Source: an uncultured Oxalobacteraceae bacterium
GTDB lineage: Bacteria; Pseudomonadota; Gammaproteobacteria; Burkholderiales; Burkholderiaceae
Direction: 5' to 3'
Assembly: GCA_946480015.1 (NCBI GenBank)
Contig: CAMLIL010000035.1
Coordinates: 1-51,933 of the forward strand
DNA: 51,933 nt
The notes beneath the pieces are model-generated. The model worked only from the letters and a program-made list of their open reading frames with translations. It had not been told where the DNA came from and did no database searches. Positions 49,701 to 51,933 of this stretch are shown piece after piece; the stretch's first letter is position 1, and each line of letters begins with the position of its first letter. Made by a program: the position numbers and the translations under genes.

Positions 49701-49731
49701 ACAGGAACGTGGCGAAATAGTCTTTAGTCAT
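40783..49731 (-). CDS. Giant secreted repeat protein: DUF11 domains followed by SdrD-B-like repeats
   Basis: 2,982 residues with no interruption. After the signal peptide (ALAACLLALPLQAAA) come about eight DUF11 domains (to about residue 1,135), recognised by TVTNAGPGAA-type cores and paired cysteines such as WTCSVSGQDVSC. Next are ten SdrD-B-like (Cna-B-fold) repeats (about 1,137-2,378), each with a VYxDxNxNGxxDxGExGIAGV opening, a GxYxFxxLxPGTYTxxETQP core and a YxFGE ending. The C-terminal ~600 residues hold two diverged B-like domains, another DUF11 domain (SLVKTGDKQQLEFGESLLYT) and a last calcium-loop type repeat (VFVDCNNNHVQDGEE). A conserved-looking tail, LWLDVKNGELLRADF, ends the folded part. 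There is no LPxTG anchor, as expected for a Gram-negative cell. Probably a surface fibre or adhesin. Confidence 0.9.
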   Translation of the reverse strand: MTKDYFATFLSSPRALAACLLALPLQAAAVDMLVSNLTDAPDPAVRGGTIVYAASITNNTSDVAHNVSLVFPLDAQTSFVSVNDAACSYAAGTHTVTCSYPTVQGDVSGPGTADVHDVSVTVRSLAGAGSTVSLTATVSSTDADTNAGNDSLSQVTTVDNGADLGLALSASPVSVPASGTLTYTAAVSNGGPNVAGTVTASITLSPNVTYQSASGGGWTCGAAGQLVTCSRTSAALGAQPDISIVTRVTGAVTGTVTSTGVVALGGGATDYDNSNDASSANATITSGTDLEITKTASAALLASGQAMSFTLAPRNLGPFSATSVTVSDSLPAGFSGISAAGTGWTCSVSGQDVSCTRASYAVGAANNITINATAPVVVALTAATNTASIASATPDGNAGNDSGSVGVSIVPDGVDLELTKTKSPNPVAQGSNMVSTVRVTNHGPRAAASGEVRVIDTLPAGESYSGTFSGSNWTCAAQVGQDVTCTYNAALAVGASASDLLLTTTATAAGTLGNTACASYTDSGASLSDPIGGNNCASASALSTAAPASLDLQLAKSADTGLLAWNAPTITYTLTVTNAGPGAATGVVLTDPIPGYIAGKTVVAAALSGGTSTATFACSGGSTVSCSQNGGSMASGSTAVFTVTVTRPVLDSAAQPGNVWTNSASVTSTDQGDTNPANNSASANVQVDPVADLTVVDTVTPGSAAAGTNATYVLTVNNNGPSSAAGVTLSDVFTIPSGSMTFISATPSAGSCAAYDGGTHTLSCSLGSIGAGGTATVTVVVRPDYMIAPPSPREITNTVSVATTTQESNAGNNSAAVVLAVTAASLDLLVNNTDNVDPLGFVPASGNPAFPDNVVTYRNTITNRGPSVASGLVLSYTMRPPAGKSITFVGDKLAATGQAYAGYCDQAGVQVTGPATQTITCTFPPAQILAAGNASTDLYLDYHVDTQPGTSGDSYSSTVAITSNEPDTVAANNSTSQTTTVKMRADLQLAKAARASVGGVDSSVATVELRQPFYYVLTLTNAGPGDSQVTNLTDSLPAGLALYAGGSVAPYNAAPYNAGVLWSTNNATPTNGSCSGAATISCAIGLLESGKVATVKVPVVSTSYAASVQNCASATTGEVDPNPANNTGICATVAMQRASLAGTVYADSNNDAAKAVGESGIAGVSLRLDGTDIYGNTVTNLSATTDASGNYSFSDRAPGTYTITETQASGYLDGKEAAGTAGGTASGVGADTISAITLPANTAATGYLFGELAPASLSGFVFVDLNADARRDLTGVGATDESAGITSVTVSLTGTDDLGAVSTSTTTGASGAYSFANLRPGTYQVVEATLGGVTHTGMTVGSKGGNDGATAKAANTPVPGAAKRTVSNVALAAGDAGADYNFGESGQGLGGSVYADLNNNGVKDAGEPGIAGVAVTLSGNTSTGTSVCLAISPNPCTLATDASGVFSFLGLPASDGAGYTLTEQSQAAAPLSAYADGTDSRGSVNGVAVGSVGNDVLGAIVIATGQIGSNYHFGEIAASLSGKVYLDVDQGGTFNAGDTPLAGVTLTLSGLSASGAGVCTIIGSCTTTSDASGDFAFTGLPASNGAGYTVTETQPLDYVDAVNSAGTGASAAGTPGVAAGNSRVAGIVLGAGQSGVNYRFGEKTGSLSGFVYHDANNNGVKDGAEAPLAGVTLTLAGTAASGAGPCASAPCTATTLADGSYTFSGLRNAGAGGYSVTETQPAAWLDGIVRKGTLDAVACAACSDAVFNVIGAIPFNAANSWANFNFGEVQPAGIAGMVYIDADQDAVPGAGEALQGVTLTLGGTDDRGNAVNASVQTGADGRYSFTGLRPSNGAGYTVSETQPAGLSQFAAATGTQPGTIGAVATGTAAVDSVSAIVLASGAAAVDYNFREIGASIAGTVYYDANNNHLRDAGESGIGGVAVTLSGAAARSTLTDASGNYQFSALLAGTYTVRESQPADFADGSDTAGTSGGTLNTPKNSIASIALGSGVAATGYLFGETELPAVNGSLAGQVYLDANANASRDAGDTALAGVKLQLAGTTTLGTQISFSATTGADGGYLFPVVPPGTYTLTETQPAYEDFAAATGTALGTLAGGSAALNSVTGLVMPMAGGAATGYDFREGKAIASASLAGVVYHDGNDNGVQDAGEPGIAGVTVIATGPAGEAGRAVTGADGSFKIASLPAGTYSLVETQPDGYLDGRETAGSLGGASDNGGFDAGAAHNSVAGIVLGTGQDGSAYLFGERRGGLHGYVYMDDNDNGAKDAGEQGLAGVHVTLSGTPADGTSLCAQRDCVAVTAADGSYRFDNLAPGRYTLVENQLDLDTVRIADGKDSAGQAGGKVDNSGFGTAPGYNTIGQIEVTAAAYAAHGGALGGYLFGERSRTLGLKPPIVSGYVWMDRAHTRVRPQDGTLEGVRDWTVTLSQDGKTICTVQSDARGFYQFDNLHCPGYEASGLPSGSGYEIRFTKDGNRLPNVASSGGGAGVASGGAIRNLTLHDGDDLTEQNLPLDPSGVVYDSVSRLPLAGAVVTFSGPAGFDPARHLLGGLDALNQTTGSDGLYQFFLQNDFPSGAYHLTVSRYPAGYTAAPSERIPACVGIPTVGPVPDPALVQKSNTAPAAGTTPHQPDACAGMVPGGAPTTQYYFGFTITPQSAPILNNHIPLDPLVPAGLSLVKTGDKQQLEFGESLLYTVTVKQTGGSPVSQATVRDLPPAGFALVPGTVRVNGKPVADPLPASGVALAFNVGPLAAGKQAVLSYRMRAGVGSLQGDGVNRATAYACNTVSGCLSGNAPLAGAASSNTGSFKVRLNAGVFTDQACVAGKVFVDCNNNHVQDGEELGVPGVRLYLEDGTSFTTDVEGKFSYCGLSPKSHVLKADSLSLPRGSALTTTSSRNLGDAGSLWLDVKNGELLRADFAEGSCSAPVIEQVKARRSQGGVRSVETEAARLPGLKFDSKDPGAPRQATDKASQPVVKPRQGTVPAVAGESRAQ
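42597..46320 (-). repeat. Ten tandem SdrD-B-like coding repeats
   Basis: Each unit is about 110-135 codons and begins with an Asp/Asn-rich calcium-loop motif (for example YADLNNNGVKDAGEPG, YHDANNNGVKDGAEAP, YMDDNDNGAKDAGEQG). The units are related but clearly diverged, so this is an old expansion rather than a recent amplification. Confidence 0.8.
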
Positions 49732-49767
49732 TACTGAGCGCAATCGAAAGCGGACGTGCAGGCACGT

Positions 49768-49812
49768 TGCCGGCAAGCAGGCAGGCGGGAAAGCAGGCAA
49801 GCAGGCAAGGCG
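49768..49812 (-). repeat. Short C/T-rich tandem repeats in the leader of the giant gene
   Basis: On the coding strand CTTGCCTG-type octamers recur several times (GCCTGCTT units in near-perfect tandem) 40-80 bp before the start codon. They lie between the candidate promoter and the ATG, which itself has no clear ribosome site. Confidence 0.4.
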
Positions 49813-49881
49813 GGAAAAATTCAGGGGACCAGCCGGACAAGAACCGCGTACGGGTTAAGCCAGCCTTGGTGGTTTACTAAT

Positions 49882-49910
49882 ATTGTATTGCGATTAAACA
49901 ATTTCCACAA
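49882..49910 (-). promoter_or_regulatory. Candidate promoter for the giant-protein operon
   Basis: On the minus strand TTGTGG and TACAAT (5 of 6 matches to the -10 consensus) are 17 bp apart within an AT-rich island, about 150 bp upstream of the start codon. A perfect TTGACA lies nearby at 49919-49924, but its best -10 partner (TTTAAT) is 20 bp away. Confidence 0.35.
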
Positions 49911-49985
49911 GCAATCATTGTCAATAAACAACACTTGTAGCTTTACTCTACAGTCTTGGCTTGACGCCAGGCTGGAAAGACGCAG

Positions 49986-50014
49986 ATCGAGCCGGCTGTG
50001 GGCACCGGCTCGAT
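49986..50014 (-). terminator. Terminator-like hairpin after the haloperoxidase gene
   Basis: Perfect 10-bp arms ATCGAGCCGG and CCGGCTCGAT around a 9-base loop, 50 bp beyond the stop of the leftward haloperoxidase gene. A second small hairpin (CCCGGC/GCCGGG, 50019-50034) precedes it. There is no strong T run. It would insulate the giant-protein promoter. Confidence 0.55.
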
Positions 50015-50063
50015 GCAGCCCGGCGAGCGCCGGGTGCGCATTACAGCATCGACTCGGTCGCGC

Positions 50064-51587
50064 TCAATTGGATGGACGCACCAGGCCACGCTGGAGAATG
50101 TAATCGGCCACCCGGTGGCCGGTCGCCGCGCCCTCGGTCTTGTCGAACTGCCAATGGACGCCAAGATAGATCCGGCTTTGGCCAACTTCTTCTTCCGCCT
50201 GGGACAGCGAGGCGAAGCTGCGCGCAATGCGCGGGCGCACCCTGCCCCGGTTGTCGCGCGTGAAGCCATTGAATTCGTCGGAGACGAAGGTGAAATGGAC
50301 GCTGTCGCCGTACAGCTTGCGCAGGACCTGGAACATGGCGCTGCCCATGCCGGCATGGCCCGAGGTGTATGCGGGAAATGGCGGCGTTAAGTTCGGGCCG
50401 ATCAGGTTGCTCGCCGGGTCGCCCAGCGGCGTCCAGTGCGGATCGCCGTCGGTGGCTCGATTGTAGTCTCCCTGGCCGGTCGGACCGGTTCCCGGGCTCG
50501 CTTCGCGGATCGCGGTGACCGGGCGCCAAAAACCATAGGCATACTTGGTGTCCCAAACCGCGATGGTGGAATCGGCGATCGCCACATTCACCAGCGCGAG
50601 TGCCCGCGCCAGTTCGAGCGGATCGGTGGTGCGCGCCAGAGCCAGCTGCACCGCGATCTGGTTGAACAGGCGCGGCGAGGTACCGATCCACGCGCTGCCG
50701 CCGTAGGCCCAGTAGATGCCGATCATGGTCTGTTCCGGTGTGCGCCTGGTCGGCGTGGTGATGCCATCGCCGCCGAGCTGCTTGACCTCGTTGAAGGCGC
50801 GCGCATACGCATCGCTGCCAAGCGGGGGCGGCGGCGGCGCGCGGAATTGCGCCGGTGACTGAAGCACAAACGGTGTGACGTAGTGCCAATAGGCGCCCAG
50901 GGCGATCCGGATCCGGCTGACCGGGTCCGGCCGCCACTGGCCCGGCGATATGCTGACGAAGTAATCTTCCGCCACCACCGGATCCTCGTATTCGGCGTCG
51001 TCGTTGGCGCGCAGGGCCAGGATGGCGGCGGCGGCGCGGCGGCCGATATCGATGCCATTGAACTTTGCGCGCCCGGCCGGCAGCCTGGCCAGGTCGGCCG
51101 TCAACCAGTTGTCGAAGCGGCCCGTCTGGCGCGGATACAGCGCGGCCAGCGTGTCGTGCGCCGCCTGCGCGATCGCGGCGTCGGGCGAACTGTCGGCCAA
51201 GGCGGCCAGCGGGCCGCTGTAGCCCGGGTAGCGCCTGGAAATGGCGTTCAGCGCATCGTAGATGGCGATATGCACGATCGCCAGCGCGCGGCTGGTGCGC
51301 GTAGGACCGAGCTGTTCGGCGTCCGCCATGCTGCCTGCCATGAGCGGCGGCGTGTGATCCACGGCGACGGCGCTCAAGGCCCGCTCATTCCAAAACGCGA
51401 GGCGCGCCGCGGGATTGGGTCCGCCCGGCGCGCTGTAGCGTGGCGGGGACTCCTGGGTGCCGGGCTGCGTCGTGTACTGCGGCTCGATTACCCGGGGTCC
51501 GGGCGGGCGATGCCGCTGGGCCCAGGCGCTGGACACGCAAACGGCGAAGAGGAGGATGCACAGCAACAGCTGGGCGCGCGGCTTCAT
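50064..51587 (-). CDS. Secreted vanadium-dependent haloperoxidase / PAP2-superfamily protein
   Basis: A 507-residue exported protein. The signal peptide (LLLCILLFAVCVSSAWA) is followed by an Arg/Pro-rich linker and an all-helical PAP2-type core. The three vanadate/phosphate-binding motifs are complete: K348-x6-R355 (TKYAYGFWRP), S409-G410-H411 (PAYTSGHAGMGS), and R472-x5-H478 (SRIYLGVHWQFD). GGAGAATCATC precedes the ATG at 51587. The fold is shared by haloperoxidases and acid phosphatases; the length and motif spacing fit the haloperoxidase-like bacterial group, but halide oxidation cannot be claimed from sequence. It stands alone. Confidence 0.87.
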   Translation of the reverse strand: MKPRAQLLLCILLFAVCVSSAWAQRHRPPGPRVIEPQYTTQPGTQESPPRYSAPGGPNPAARLAFWNERALSAVAVDHTPPLMAGSMADAEQLGPTRTSRALAIVHIAIYDALNAISRRYPGYSGPLAALADSSPDAAIAQAAHDTLAALYPRQTGRFDNWLTADLARLPAGRAKFNGIDIGRRAAAAILALRANDDAEYEDPVVAEDYFVSISPGQWRPDPVSRIRIALGAYWHYVTPFVLQSPAQFRAPPPPPLGSDAYARAFNEVKQLGGDGITTPTRRTPEQTMIGIYWAYGGSAWIGTSPRLFNQIAVQLALARTTDPLELARALALVNVAIADSTIAVWDTKYAYGFWRPVTAIREASPGTGPTGQGDYNRATDGDPHWTPLGDPASNLIGPNLTPPFPAYTSGHAGMGSAMFQVLRKLYGDSVHFTFVSDEFNGFTRDNRGRVRPRIARSFASLSQAEEEVGQSRIYLGVHWQFDKTEGAATGHRVADYILQRGLVRPSN

Positions 51588-51933
51588 GATGATTCTCCGG
51601 TAGTGACATGGATTGGCTTGGCCCGGGTGGCGCGGCTGTCGCTCAACCGGTTTCGCATACACGGTCACTTCAGCTCATCTTGGTTCGAGCGTACGAACTG
51701 GGGAAGCGAAACACAAGCAGAAAGGAACTGGGGGTTGATAAATACCAGTGCCGATTCTGTGCTGCATTAAAGTGGGGAATTAGATTCTTGCGCGCAATCG
51801 GGCTTCGCCGCGCACCGTCGACCAATACAAAAGGCTATGTCACCGGGAAGTGGTGGATATTGAACTTGTTCCGAATCGCCGAGGTCAAACCGCGACTACT
51901 CAACGATTCATTCGGAGGCCCGGTGGATACGCA
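51588..51933. other. Right-edge intergenic region
   Basis: 346 bp without a supported complete gene. It contains an inverted repeat GTTCG-agcgta-CGAAC at 51683-51698, about 100 bp upstream of the haloperoxidase start, which may be a regulatory site. From 51835 to the edge a minus-strand frame of 32 codons is open and ends in TAG (closing residues KFNIHHFPVT); it could be the 3' end of a gene lying outside the window, but it matches nothing I recognise. Confidence 0.3.

Noticed and set aside
40048..49737. A 3,229-codon open frame on the plus strand antisense to the giant gene
   Set aside because: It mirrors the repeats in GC-rich, Gly/Val/Ala-biased codons, has low-complexity Gly/Ala/Arg composition and no recognisable domain; the minus-strand frame has clear signal peptide and DUF11/SdrD-B domains.

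Overview
The window reads as a chromosomal stretch of a GC-rich betaproteobacterium, most likely of the Oxalobacteraceae (Massilia/Duganella-like). This is an inference from codon and GC character, the mix of aromatic catabolism with TonB receptors and glycosidases, and the protein flavour; no rRNA, tRNA, IS element, prophage block or CRISPR array was seen.

Left part (1-9.3 kb) is an aromatic-acid catabolic island that funnels lignin-derived acids to protocatechuate and onward: a truncated vanillate demethylase oxygenase (vanA) divergent from a MarR regulator, a cyclase-family hydrolase, a DUF3237 protein, p-hydroxybenzoate hydroxylase (pobA) divergent from an AraC regulator, an IclR regulator, and a tight pcaH-pcaG-pcaB-pcaCD operon whose last gene is a decarboxylase/enol-lactonase fusion in C-then-D order. 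The IclR/pcaH gap has a three-half-site operator and a good promoter. The last beta-ketoadipate steps (pcaIJ, pcaF) are not here.

9.3-13.2 kb is an envelope/stress-like block: a YiaA-type membrane protein, a small membrane protein, a CII-like regulator, a secreted low-complexity protein, a DUF2491 protein and a PspA/IM30-like coiled-coil protein, closed by a strong bidirectional terminator. 13.2-16 kb is a TonB receptor gene broken by one missing base. 16.4-18.9 kb holds a DUF885 peptidase-like protein and a ThuA-like protein. 19.0-23.6 kb is a tight cluster (DUF2946, TonB receptor, CxCC BNR-repeat protein, thioredoxin-like protein) that may deal with copper or another metal. 23.6-26.7 kb has a ferritin-like protein with a small coupled partner, then the homogentisate genes hmgA-maiA.

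26.8-36.3 kb holds a GH2, a GH27 and a GH43 glycosidase around a methionine aminopeptidase and a Pls-type membrane NRPS (A-T-transmembrane-terminal domains), the architecture of poly-amino-acid synthetases. 36.4-49.7 kb, transcribed leftward, is the most striking region: a 2,982-residue secreted protein of about eight DUF11 domains and ten SdrD-B-like repeats, followed by an 1,110-residue-class outer-membrane barrel with an Ig-like N-terminus, and an OmpA-family protein. The three appear to be one operon and look like a large surface-structure system. A vanadium-dependent haloperoxidase-like gene lies near the right edge.
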